From the NCBI RefSeq assembly GCF_016907715.1, contig NZ_JAFBCM010000001.1, positions 5,022,001 to 5,086,000 of the forward strand: a DNA stretch of 64,000 nt, written 5' to 3'. This document shows positions 1-8,650 of the stretch, piece by piece. Position numbers and translations under genes: made by a program. Every line of letters starts with the position of its first letter. Position 1 is the stretch's first letter. Origin of the DNA: Tenggerimyces flavus (GTDB lineage: Bacteria > Actinomycetota > Actinomycetes > Propionibacteriales > Actinopolymorphaceae). The notes below the pieces were generated by a model. That model did not search any database, was not told the origin of the DNA, and saw only the letters and a program-made list of their open reading frames with translations.

Positions 1-112
1 CGGCCCTTGCGGCGACATCGCGGGTACGGAGATTGGCCAACCCGTGCTGGCGGATCACCTCGTACCCGGCCACGATCAGCCGCTCCCGCCGTTCCTCCGA
101 GCGCGGCCACGG
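1..112 (-). CDS. TetR-family regulator, N-terminal part only (window edge)
   Basis: Reading the minus strand from about 112 to the edge gives SEERRERLIVAGYEVI then RQHGLANLRTRDVAARA, the helix-turn-helix start typical of TetR repressors. The gene runs off the left edge, so ligand domain and target are unknown. No ATG or GTG lies in frame at the expected start; upstream codons run straight into the inverted repeat at 117-160, where only TTG codons are available. Either a TTG inside the repeat is used or the repeat has displaced the original start. The family call rests on about 33 residues. Confidence 0.5.
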
Positions 113-116
113 AGAG

Positions 117-160
117 TTGTTGGACAGATCTCGGCCTCTATCCCGACATCTGTCCAACAA
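117..160. repeat. Dispersed 44-bp palindrome, family 3, copy 1
   Basis: Two 18-nt arms (117-134 TTGTTGGACAGATCTCGG, 143-160) pair with one mismatch around the 8-nt loop CCTCTATC. The second copy at 23748-23791 lies in opposite orientation with the same arms and a nearly identical loop. It sits directly upstream of the TetR reading frame. Confidence 0.85.
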
Positions 161-199
161 CTCCCGGGGCGCCGGCGAGCAAGCAGCCTGGACACGACG

Positions 200-235
200 A
201 AACCCCGCCCGGAGGGGTCGGGCGGGGCTTCGTTG
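200..235 (-). terminator. Intrinsic terminator after the rpf-like gene
   Basis: A GC-rich hairpin (AACCCCGCCC 201-210 pairing with GGGCGGGGCTT 220-230) lies about 20 nt past the Rpf stop codon. The minus strand continues with a weak T/C tract. The stem is nearly symmetrical and could work in both directions. Confidence 0.75.
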
Positions 236-254
236 TTACTTCAAGAGGGCCGGA

Positions 255-1195
<941 letters not shown>

Positions 1196-1214
1196 CCGAG
1201 GCGCGACCGGACAG

Positions 1215-1243
1215 ACTCTACGTCGTGACCTTTTCGTTAACAA
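1215..1243 (-). promoter_or_regulatory. Promoter of the riboswitch-rpf transcript
   Basis: On the minus strand, -35 TTGTTA (1238-1243), a 17-nt spacer and -10 TAGAGT (1215-1220). Transcription would start near 1208, just upstream of the riboswitch. Confidence 0.65.
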
Positions 1244-1273
1244 CCGGGGGGATCGGGCATGTGGATAGCGGGG

Positions 1274-1795
1274 TCACGTCCGTCCGTCTCGTTCCTGAGC
1301 ATCACTGAGCGCGTCGAATAGTCCGATTTGACCGGGGTCGTCCTGGGTGTTCGACGGCTTTCCCCAGGTCGCCTCGAGCACTGTGAAACCCTGCGCGCGG
1401 GCGGCCGAACACACCTCAAAATCGTCGTCGACGAGCAGTGCGACTCGGCGTGTCGCGGCGATTCTCTTGAGAATTTCGACCTTTGTTATGCGCGCTGGGC
1501 GACGGTCGTTCGGCCGTCGCAGCAACAGTTCTCCGGCCGGGATTCCGTGGGTGGAAAACCACTTCTCGGTGTCGCGGCGACAGTGTTCCGGCCGCCCGGA
1601 CAAATAGGTCACGTCGTACCGTTCCGCCAGCTCTCGCGCGACCGCGAGCCCCTCGGGAAGGAGCGGATCGTCGACAGCTGCGGCAAAGAACGCGTCCCAG
1701 TTCTTCGGGCGTTTCGCTACGTGATGTAGTCGGTGGGTGACGTCGGCGAGGACGCCGTCGATGTCGACCACCGCGACGGCTCGGGGCTCAGGCAT
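1274..1795 (-). CDS. HAD-family phosphatase
   Basis: A 173-aa protein with the HAD signature VVDIDGVLADV near the N-terminus (Asp11 nucleophile, Asp13 acid/base), the motif-II region VTYLSGRPEHCR (Ser of LSGR), Lys in ARITKVEIL, and acidic motif LLVDDDFEV. Length and order resemble the phosphatase half of polynucleotide kinase-type HAD proteins, so a phosphomonoester or nucleic-acid 3'-phosphate substrate is possible but not shown. It follows the S9 peptidase gene by 60 nt on the same strand and may be a loose operon member. The substrate remains unknown. Confidence 0.8.
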   Translation of the reverse strand: MPEPRAVAVVDIDGVLADVTHRLHHVAKRPKNWDAFFAAAVDDPLLPEGLAVARELAERYDVTYLSGRPEHCRRDTEKWFSTHGIPAGELLLRRPNDRRPARITKVEILKRIAATRRVALLVDDDFEVCSAARAQGFTVLEATWGKPSNTQDDPGQIGLFDALSDAQERDGRT

Positions 1796-1855
1796 GAGAG
1801 AAGAATCCCAGGAGCGGTCCTCAACCGGCCAGCCGCTCCCGGTCAGCTCGAGCGT

Positions 1856-3754
1856 TCAGACGTACTTGGTGATCCAGGCGCGGACCTCGGCGAGCAGGTG
1901 CCGCTGGTGCGCGGCCTCGGCGATCGCGTGGCCCTCCCGCGGATAGGTGACCAATCGCACAGTGGCGTCGTGGTCGAGCAGCGCCCGGTGGAAGCCGATC
2001 CCCTGCGAGACGGGCACGCGGACGTCGCTCTCCCCGTGCACGATCAGCACCGGCGTCGACACGTTCTTCGCATACGAGATCGCCGACCGTACGGCCGTCT
2101 CGTGCGGCCCCGGCCCGTCCCACGGCCGGTCGCCGCCGAGCGTGGCGGAGAACGTCGGGATGTCGCACTCCCGAACCATGCCCGCCCAGTCGGTCACGCC
2201 GGCGCCGACGATCGCGGCCTTGAACCGGTCGGTATGCGAGACCGCCCAGGCGGTCAGCATGCCGCCGCCGCTCCACCCGCAGATCGCGAGCCGATCCGGA
2301 TCGGCGATGCCACGTTCGACGGCGACATCCACCGCGGCGATGACGTCGCCGTAGTCGGCACCGCAGATGTCGCCGCGGACCGTCGCCGCGAACGTGTGGC
2401 CGCGGCCGAATCCGCCACGGAAGTTGGGCATCAGCACCGCGTACCCGGCCGTCGCCAACCACTGGCCCCAGCCCATCGCGTTCTCCAACTGCAGTGACGG
2501 GCCGCGCCGGGTGTATGGACCGCCGTGCGGGATCACGACCGTGGGCAGCGGGTCGTTGCCGGCGTTCGGCGGCCGGAGCAGGATGCCGTCGAGCTCCCAC
2601 TCGTCGTGCGTACGCCAGCGGAACTCCTCGACCGAAGCGAGCGCCACACCGTCCAACGAGTCGCCGTGCGAGCTGATGCGGCGGACCGCGCCGGGCGGGC
2701 CGGCCCACACCTCGCGGGTACGGTCGCTGGTCGGGCAGCTGTAGGCGATCACCGGACCGTTCGGCGTCTGGCGCGCGGCGACCCACCACGGGTTGTCCGG
2801 CAGCTCGGTGACGACCTCCACCACGCCGGTCCCGAGGTCGCGCCACTCCAACCGCGTGCCGAGTCCTCCGGCGACGATCACGAGCACGCGCCGTTCGCCG
2901 GGTACGGCACTGGTCGCGAGCGTGCTGCAGTACGGGTCGGACTGCTGCGACCCGATCACGACGGGTTCGCCGCCCTCGAGATCGACCGCCCACACGGTCG
3001 AGCCTGCTTGCGGAATCCGCTCGTGCTCGGCGGCGAACGCGAGCCGGGACCCCTCGGACGGCCAGGCGACCGTGCTGGCGTCGGCCGCCGTGCAGAGGCG
3101 CTGAGACTCGCCGCCTTCGATCGGGCAGACGTAGACGGTGCTCAGGGTGCCGTCGCCCAGCACGCCCGTCGTCGTCGCCGAGGCGGTGTAGGCGAGCCGC
3201 GTACCGTCCGGCGACCAGGTGAGAGCGGCGACGTGGACGTCACCGGTCGGGAGCTGGGTCACGTCGCCGGAGGCGACGTCGACGAGCCAGAGGCGCCGGA
3301 ACGGTTGGCGTTCGCCGTACACCGCCGGGTCGTCGCGCTCCTTCTCCCTGCGCTCGTCCTCCTCGTCGGGTTCGGCGACACCGAGGAAGGCGATGCGTGT
3401 GCCGTCCGGCGACCACTCGTACGCCTCGACACTCTTCTTCCGCACGACGAACGGCCGTGCCTCGCCGCCGTTCGCGGACATGAGGTAGAGGCCGTTCTTG
3501 CTGTGCTCCTTGCGATCTGACAGGAACGCGAGCTGCTCGCCGTCGGGCGACCAGCGGGGTTGGAGGTCCACGCCGCCGTACGTCCAGCGACGCGGCGGCG
3601 TGGAGCCGTCGACAGCGGCGACGAAGATCGCGGCCTCACCGCGTTCGTCCGGCTTGCCGATCGGGGCCGCGCCCCAGGCGACGCGCGAGCCATCGGGGGA
3701 CAGGTGGACCTCGGTCGGCAGCCAGAGGCCGGCGACCTGCTCAGCGGTCAGCAC
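1856..3754 (-). CDS. S9 family peptidase (acylaminoacyl-peptidase type), second of tandem pair
   Basis: A 632-aa prolyl-oligopeptidase-superfamily enzyme: an N-terminal WD/TolB-like beta-propeller with repeated WSPDG motifs (about 1-380) and a C-terminal alpha/beta-hydrolase domain. The catalytic triad is visible: Ser495 in GWSGGG, Asp in HGESDVRVP, His in YPREGHAI. No signal peptide, so it probably trims peptides in the cytoplasm. The GTG at 3754 shares one base with the TAG stop of the upstream paralogue, implying translational coupling; the open frame further upstream is a shadow of that paralogue. The two proteins are colinear along their whole length and clearly arose by duplication. Confidence 0.92.
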   Translation of the reverse strand: MLTAEQVAGLWLPTEVHLSPDGSRVAWGAAPIGKPDERGEAAIFVAAVDGSTPPRRWTYGGVDLQPRWSPDGEQLAFLSDRKEHSKNGLYLMSANGGEARPFVVRKKSVEAYEWSPDGTRIAFLGVAEPDEEDERREKERDDPAVYGERQPFRRLWLVDVASGDVTQLPTGDVHVAALTWSPDGTRLAYTASATTTGVLGDGTLSTVYVCPIEGGESQRLCTAADASTVAWPSEGSRLAFAAEHERIPQAGSTVWAVDLEGGEPVVIGSQQSDPYCSTLATSAVPGERRVLVIVAGGLGTRLEWRDLGTGVVEVVTELPDNPWWVAARQTPNGPVIAYSCPTSDRTREVWAGPPGAVRRISSHGDSLDGVALASVEEFRWRTHDEWELDGILLRPPNAGNDPLPTVVIPHGGPYTRRGPSLQLENAMGWGQWLATAGYAVLMPNFRGGFGRGHTFAATVRGDICGADYGDVIAAVDVAVERGIADPDRLAICGWSGGGMLTAWAVSHTDRFKAAIVGAGVTDWAGMVRECDIPTFSATLGGDRPWDGPGPHETAVRSAISYAKNVSTPVLIVHGESDVRVPVSQGIGFHRALLDHDATVRLVTYPREGHAIAEAAHQRHLLAEVRAWITKYV

Positions 3755-5634
3755 TAGACGTACTTCTCGATCCAGGCGCGGACCTCGGCGAGGAGGTGCC
3801 GCTGGTGCTTGGCTTCGACGATGCCGTGGCCCTCGCGCGGGTACGTGACGAACCGGACGGTCGCGTCGTGGTCCTTCAGCGCGCGTTGGAAACCGGTCGC
3901 CTGGGGGAGCGGCACGCGGGCGTCCTTCTCTCCATGCAGGATCAGCAGGGGGGTGGTGACGTTCTTGGCGTACGAGATCGGCGACTTCTTCGCCGCCTCG
4001 TGCGGACCCGGACCGTCCCACGGACGGTCGCCGCAGAACTCGGCCTCGATCCCGCCGATGTCACCCTGCAGGACCATGCCGCCCCAGTCGCTGACGCCCG
4101 CGCCCATGATCCCGGCCTTGAACCGATCCGTCTGCGTCACGGCCCATGCGGTCAGGAAGCCGCCCTGACTCCAACCGCCGATCGCGAGCCGGTCCGGGTC
4201 GGCGATGCCGCGCTCGATCGCGGCGTCGACGGCCGCCATCACGTCGCCGAACTCGTCACCGCCGACGCCGTTGCGAGCGAGCTCCGCGAACGCGTGGCCG
4301 TGGCCCATTCCGCCACGGTAGTTGGGCATCAGGGCCGCGTAGCCGATCGTGGAGAGCCACTGTCCCCAGGTCCACCAGCCGAGGATCTCGCTCCGGTCGA
4401 CGCGACCGTACGGGCCGCCGTGGGGGACGACGATCAGCGGGTACGGGCCGTCGCCGGCGTTCGTGGGCCGGATCAGGATGCCGTCCAGCTCCAGGCCGTC
4501 GGCGGAGCGCCAGGTGAAGTTCTCCAACGCTCCGACGGCCACGTCGGCGACCGGCTCGTGGTGGTCGCTGACCAGCTCGAGTGCTCCGGGCCGGCCTGTG
4601 CGTACCTCGTGGCCGCTGGCGATCGCGAGCACGATGCCGTCGTCGGTCACCCGGGCGGCGGTGCCGTTCGGGAACGAGTCCAGTTCGGTGATGGGCTCGG
4701 CGTCGCCGGTCGTTGGGTCGCGCCATTCGAGGCGGGTGTCGAGACCTTCCGCGACGAGGACGAGCGCGCGCCGTTCGCCGGGGATGGCGGTGGCGAGGAC
4801 GGTGCAGAACGGGTCGTCGGTGCTCGAGCCGATGATCCGCGGCTCGCCGCCCTTCGGGTCGACCGCGTGAACCGTGAGACCGCCCAGCACCGAGGCCTTG
4901 TGGTAAGTGGTGAACACGATGGGCTCGGCGTCGTCGTTCCAGCTGATCGTGCTCGCCCAAGCTGCCGGGCAGAGGCGTTCGGGCTCGCCGCCGTCGAGGG
5001 CGATGACGTACAGCGCGTTGGTGCCGGTGTGGTCGAGTTCGGGGTTCGTTCGCGCGATGTAGGCGAGCTTCGTCCCGCTCGCCGACCAGGCGATCCCGTC
5101 GACGTGGACCTCGCCGGTCGCGACCTCGGTGACCTCGCCGCTCTCGACGTCGACGAGCCAGAGGCGCCGGAACGGCAGGCGCTCGCCGTACACCGCCGGG
5201 TCGTCCCGCTCCTTCTCGCGGCGCTCGTCCTCCTCGTCGGGCTCGCTCGGCGCGAGGAACGCGATCCGCGTCCCGTCCGGGGACCAGGCGTACGTCTCCA
5301 TACTCTTCTTGCGCACCACGATGGGGCGCGCCTCGCCGCCGTCGGCGGACATGACGTACAGGCCGTTCGTGCCGCGCTCCTTGCGGTCGGAGAGGAACGC
5401 GAGCCGCGTCCCGTCGGGCGACCAGCACGGAATGCGGTCGGCGCCGCCGTACGTCCAGCGCCGCCCCGACCCCGCGACCCCGACGTCCGCGACGAAGATC
5501 GCGGCCTCGTGGTGCTCGTCCTCCTTGCCGAACGGGCCCGCGCTCCAGGCGACTCGGGTGGCGTCGGGGGACAGGTCGATGGACTGCGGGATCCACAGGC
5601 TGGTCAGGAGCTCGGCGGTGAGTTCGGTCGACAT
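3754..5634 (-). CDS. S9 family peptidase (acylaminoacyl-peptidase type), first of tandem pair
   Basis: A 626-aa paralogue of the next gene: beta-propeller with WSPDGTR repeats, then the peptidase domain with Ser489 in GWSQGG, Asp in HGEKDARVP and His in YPREGHGI. The start is ATG 5634 (MSTELTAELL) behind GCGAGGATC; an open frame that continues upstream overlaps the alpha/beta hydrolase in another phase and is not coding. Lying 14 nt behind the hydrolase and overlapping the following paralogue, it is the middle gene of a three-gene unit. The nucleophile elbow differs from the partner (SQGG against SGGG), which may reflect different substrate choice. Confidence 0.92.
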   Translation of the reverse strand: MSTELTAELLTSLWIPQSIDLSPDATRVAWSAGPFGKEDEHHEAAIFVADVGVAGSGRRWTYGGADRIPCWSPDGTRLAFLSDRKERGTNGLYVMSADGGEARPIVVRKKSMETYAWSPDGTRIAFLAPSEPDEEDERREKERDDPAVYGERLPFRRLWLVDVESGEVTEVATGEVHVDGIAWSASGTKLAYIARTNPELDHTGTNALYVIALDGGEPERLCPAAWASTISWNDDAEPIVFTTYHKASVLGGLTVHAVDPKGGEPRIIGSSTDDPFCTVLATAIPGERRALVLVAEGLDTRLEWRDPTTGDAEPITELDSFPNGTAARVTDDGIVLAIASGHEVRTGRPGALELVSDHHEPVADVAVGALENFTWRSADGLELDGILIRPTNAGDGPYPLIVVPHGGPYGRVDRSEILGWWTWGQWLSTIGYAALMPNYRGGMGHGHAFAELARNGVGGDEFGDVMAAVDAAIERGIADPDRLAIGGWSQGGFLTAWAVTQTDRFKAGIMGAGVSDWGGMVLQGDIGGIEAEFCGDRPWDGPGPHEAAKKSPISYAKNVTTPLLILHGEKDARVPLPQATGFQRALKDHDATVRFVTYPREGHGIVEAKHQRHLLAEVRAWIEKYV

Positions 5635-5648
5635 GCACCGATCCTCGC

Positions 5649-6524
5649 CTATCGGTGCAAGCGGCCGAGGAAGTCGCGGGTCAGGTCGACGATCTCGGCC
5701 AGGTGCGTCTCGATCGCCCAGTGCCCGGCGTCGGGAAGCAGGTGGAACTCGGCGTTGGGGAGGTCTTGGAGGTAGGCGCGGCCTGAGTTTGCCGGCATGT
5801 AGCCGTCGTTCGGGCCCCAGATGATCAGCGTCGGCGGCTGGAGCTTGCGGAGGGCTGCTCGGTAGGCGGGGTAGCGCTTGATGCTCTCGCCGAGGTCGAG
5901 GAAGAGGTCGACCATGGCTTCGCGGTTGCGTTCGAGGATCGGCCAGGAGAGCTGCCACAGGTCGGGGCTGATGCGTTGCGCGATGTCTGGTGCGACCTCG
6001 CCGAGGACTTCTTCTTTGAGGCCTTCGAACGTGACGTTCTCCCTGAGCTGTGCGCGCTTGTCCTCGGTGGGGTCTGCCCAGAGCTCCTTGAGGGCTTGGT
6101 ACTTCGGGCCGAGCGCGTCTTCGTACAGGTCGCCGTTCTGGATGATCAGCGCGTCGATGCGTTCGGGGTGTCTGGCGGCGAGGTCGAAGCCGACGTCTGA
6201 GCCGTAGTCGAAGATGTAGAGGGTGTATTTGTCGATGCTGAGGACCTCGGTGAAGCGCTCGAGTCCGTCGGCGTAGGCCTGGAAGGAGTAGGTGAAGGTG
6301 TCGCGCGGCGGCGCTTCGCTGTAGCCGAAGCCCGGGTAGTCGGGGGCGATGAGGTGGTAGCGGTCGCCTAGGGCGCGCATGAACATGCGGTACTGGAACG
6401 ACGACGACGGATAGCCGTGGGGGAGGAGCACTACTGGTGCGTCTGGTGGGCCGGCTTGGCGGTAGAAGATCTCGATGCCATCGACGTCGATGGTGTGATG
6501 AGTGACCGGTACGAGACTGGACAT
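5649..6524 (-). CDS. Alpha/beta hydrolase, epoxide hydrolase/haloalkane dehalogenase-like
   Basis: A 291-aa cytoplasmic alpha/beta hydrolase. Its nucleophile elbow reads YIFDYGSDVG with Asp106 where esterases have Ser. An Asp nucleophile, the HGYPSSSFQYR oxyanion segment, WGPNDGYMP (acid) and DAGHWAIE (His base) match the epoxide hydrolase/dehalogenase branch. I chose ATG 6524 (MSSLVPV) because GGGGAGGATCGAGGC precedes it; an upstream in-frame start at 6557 lacks such a site. It leads the unit with the two S9 peptidases. The substrate is unknown, and both an epoxide and a haloalkane are possible. Confidence 0.85.
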   Translation of the reverse strand: MSSLVPVTHHTIDVDGIEIFYRQAGPPDAPVVLLPHGYPSSSFQYRMFMRALGDRYHLIAPDYPGFGYSEAPPRDTFTYSFQAYADGLERFTEVLSIDKYTLYIFDYGSDVGFDLAARHPERIDALIIQNGDLYEDALGPKYQALKELWADPTEDKRAQLRENVTFEGLKEEVLGEVAPDIAQRISPDLWQLSWPILERNREAMVDLFLDLGESIKRYPAYRAALRKLQPPTLIIWGPNDGYMPANSGRAYLQDLPNAEFHLLPDAGHWAIETHLAEIVDLTRDFLGRLHR

Positions 6525-6703
6525 GCCTCGATCCTCCCCAGCTGTTACCTGCTTCATCCGCCGCGGCCACGCTCCGGGGCGTGGAGGCCCCTCCCGACCG
6601 GGCGAGGCTCACTGTCCTCGCGATGGAGCTGTCCGGCTAGCGGGTCCGTCAGCGCGCTCTGCGGGGTGTGGGTGCTCCGCCTCGTCATCTCGTCCGCCAG
6701 TGT

Positions 6704-6814
6704 CCGGTCGCGGCGGAGCGAGTAAAGGGCGCCTCTCTAGGTGGCGCTTCGCGCGGGAGAGAGGCGTCGCTTCGCGACCGCTTTGCGGCCCTTGACTAGC
6801 TCCGCCGCGACCGG
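6704..6814. repeat. 111-bp nested inverted repeat with 27-bp terminal arms
   Basis: Outer arms 6704-6730 and 6788-6814 pair at 25 of 27 positions (they begin CCGGTCGCGGCGGAGC). Inside are a second stem (GCCTCTCT 6731-6738 with AGAGAGGC 6758-6765) and a small hairpin (GTCGC TTC GCGAC 6766-6778). It could be a small MITE-like element or fold as RNA. No second copy was seen in the window. Confidence 0.8.
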
Positions 6815-6947
6815 AAAGGCGCATGGACGAGATCGACGTGGCGCCTGATCGACTCCCTGCCAGCTCCCTGGCGACAGCGCTCCCCGTCGACCAGCTGGCG
6901 CACCCAGCTCTGCCGCGCCCCATCCCCTTCGCCACCCCTCCCGCTGT

Positions 6948-6972
6948 TTGGATGAAGGGCACCTTCATCCAA
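6948..6972. repeat. Lone palindromic arm related to the family-1 hairpin
   Basis: Two perfect 11-bp half-sites around GCA: TTGGATGAAGG-GCA-CCTTCATCCAA. This matches one arm of the family-1 element at 7163-7219 with covarying changes (GGAT/ATCC in place of GAAT/ATTC), so it looks like a half element. Confidence 0.7.
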
Positions 6973-7027
6973 CGCACTCCCTCCACCGGCGGCTGAGCTG
7001 CCCCGCTGCCCTCATGCGTCATCCACT

Positions 7028-7090
7028 TTGCCCCTGAAGGGGGCGTTCCGAGGGTGCTCGCAGGGGTGGGAACGCCCCCTTCATGGGCAA
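7028..7090. repeat. Inverted repeat with 22-bp arms
   Basis: Arms 7028-7049 and 7069-7090 pair with one mismatch (core TGAAGGGGGCGTTCC) around a 19-nt loop. It is a single copy within the window, next to the other palindromes. Confidence 0.75.
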
Positions 7091-7162
7091 TGTCACGATG
7101 CGGGATCAGCTGATCGCTGCCTACAACCTGCACGACTCACCCACCGTGCGCGCTCCCCGTCG

Positions 7163-7219
7163 TTTGAATGAAGGGCACCTTCATTCGAACCTATTGAATG
7201 AAGGTGCCCTTCATTCAAA
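7163..7219. repeat. Family-1 hairpin, copy 1 (stem variant A)
   Basis: Perfect 24-bp arms (7163-7186, 7196-7219) around the 9-nt loop GAACCTATT. Each arm is itself nearly palindromic (GAATGAAGG-GCA-CCTTCATTC), so a cruciform or clover form is possible. It lies in a divergent intergenic region, so it is not simply a terminator. Confidence 0.92.
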
Positions 7220-7244
7220 ACCGCGCCCGCCGCCGCCCCAGCCG

Positions 7245-7320
7245 GTGATCATGAACGTGATCATGAAGCCTGACCGGTCGTATTCGCCGGGTTTGGCTTC
7301 ATGATCACGTTCATGATCAC
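7245..7320. repeat. Family-2 palindromic element, copy 1
   Basis: Perfect 24-bp arms (7245-7268, 7297-7320) made of two TGATCATG blocks each (GTGATCATGAACGTGATCAT and onward) separated by a 28-nt spacer. The spacer resembles those of the copies at 28150 and 57213 (shared ACCGGT/GTAT and GTTTGG blocks). Confidence 0.92.
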
Positions 7321-7522
7321 GGCGAGACCGCGCTTCGTCCACAGGTGGCTGGCTTGGCGAGTTGTCCACAGGTTGCGCTCCCCGTCCCTCGTTCGCCACT
7401 CCCACCGGCGAGTCTTGAGGCCCATGAAACCGCCGGAAGGAGCTCCGAGATGAGTAACTGCGACGCCCACTGGGCGTGGCACCGAGGTCCTGTCGGTCCG
7501 CTCGGTTAGCGTGCGAGGAACC

Positions 7523-8650
7523 ATGGCAGTCACCTTTCTGCACTCGGCCGACTGGCAGCTCGGGATGCTTCGCCGCTTCCTGGGTCCAGAGGCGCAGGCG
7601 AGGTTCGGCCAGGCTCGGATCGACGCGATCGAACGGATCGGGCGGGTCGCGACCGAGACCGACGCGGCGTTCGTCGTCGTGTCCGGCGACGTGTTCGAGG
7701 CCAACCAGGTCGACCGGCAGATCGTTCGTCGCGCCGGGGAGGCGCTGCGGGCGATTACTTGTCCGGTCTTCCTGCTGCCCGGCAACCACGACTCGCTCGA
7801 GCCGGGCTCGGTCTGGACCAGCCCCGCCCTGACCCAGGCGCTGCCCAGTCATGTCGAGGTGCTCACCGACGCGCGGCCGCGGACTCCGGTCCCGGGCGTG
7901 GAGGTGATCGGCGCGCCCTGGCGGAGCCGGCGGCCCGAGGAGGACCCGGTCGGCGAGCCGGCCGCCGCGCTGCCACCGCCGAACGACAACCTGCGCGTCC
8001 TGGTCGGCCACGGGCGGTTCGACGGGCTCGTGCCCGGGGTGGTCGACGGCGAGCTCGTCGACCTCGACAAGGTCGAGCGAGCCGTCAAGGAACGCCGCGT
8101 CGACTATGTCGCGCTCGGCGACCGGCACTCGGTCACGTCGGTCGGCGACACGGGGCGGATCTGGTACGCCGGGACGCCCGAGGTCACGCGACCCGAGGAA
8201 GAGCTGCCCGGCCAGGTGCTCCGCGTCCGCCTCACCGACGACAGCTGCGACGTCCAACCCATCCCGATCGGCACCTGGCGGATGCACTCGCACGTCGTCG
8301 AGGTCGACGACGGCGAGGGGCTCGAGGCGCTCGCGAACTGGTTCGGCGACCAGCCGGACAAGGCCCGTACGTACGTCCGCCTCGGCGTCCGCGGCAGCCT
8401 CTCGGTCACCGGCATGGCGCGGCTCGACATGCTCGTCGACGCGCAGGACGAGGTGTACGCCGCGGTGCAGCGGTGGCCGAAGCGGTGGGACGTGACGATC
8501 CGCCCCGACGACCTCGCGCTCGACCGGCTCGGCGTCACCGGCCCTTCGCGCGCGGCGCTGGACGAGCTGCGCATCGCCACCGGCAACGGCGATGCCGAGG
8601 CCGCGGACGCCCTCGCGCTGTTCCATCGGCTGGTGGGCGGTGTCGCATGA
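7523..8650 (+). CDS. SbcD/Mre11-like DNA repair nuclease subunit
   Basis: A 375-aa calcineurin-like metallophosphoesterase. Motifs in order: FLHSADWQLGM (metal site I), VVVSGDVFEANQ (GDxxE/D), LLPGNHDSL (GNHD), LVGHGRF, and YVALGDRHSV. Canonical SbcD has DWH and GHLH in the first and last motifs; here they are DWQ and GDRH, marking a variant subgroup. It would form the nuclease part of a Mre11-Rad50-like complex with the next gene, whose ATG overlaps its stop (ATGA). ATG 7523 follows GAGGA closely; a GTG at 7511 is the alternative. Role in double-strand-end processing is inferred from family. Confidence 0.85.
   Translation: MAVTFLHSADWQLGMLRRFLGPEAQARFGQARIDAIERIGRVATETDAAFVVVSGDVFEANQVDRQIVRRAGEALRAITCPVFLLPGNHDSLEPGSVWTSPALTQALPSHVEVLTDARPRTPVPGVEVIGAPWRSRRPEEDPVGEPAAALPPPNDNLRVLVGHGRFDGLVPGVVDGELVDLDKVERAVKERRVDYVALGDRHSVTSVGDTGRIWYAGTPEVTRPEEELPGQVLRVRLTDDSCDVQPIPIGTWRMHSHVVEVDDGEGLEALANWFGDQPDKARTYVRLGVRGSLSVTGMARLDMLVDAQDEVYAAVQRWPKRWDVTIRPDDLALDRLGVTGPSRAALDELRIATGNGDAEAADALALFHRLVGGVA

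Larger units (their letters stand above)
6525..7522. other. Gene-free, repeat-rich interval between divergent genes
   Basis: About 1 kb between the start of the alpha/beta hydrolase (minus) and the SbcD-like gene (plus). No open frame here looks coding: those present run through inverted repeats and have no recognisable domain. It holds five palindromic structures: a 111-bp nested inverted repeat (6704-6814), a lone palindromic arm (6948-6972), a 22-bp-stem hairpin (7028-7090), a family-1 hairpin (7163-7219) and a family-2 element (7245-7320). Confidence 0.8.

Noticed and set aside
3754-6612. One 952-aa fused peptidase
   Set aside because: The upstream third is an out-of-phase shadow of the alpha/beta hydrolase. 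ATG 5634 has a good ribosome-binding site and aligns with the paralogue start.
6609-7133. A 174-codon minus-strand gene in the palindrome-rich gap
   Set aside because: It reads through several inverted repeats, has no recognisable domain and no good start signal.
7083-7304. A 73-codon plus-strand gene
   Set aside because: Most of its length is palindrome sequence (families 1 and 2); its peptide is an artefact of the repeats.
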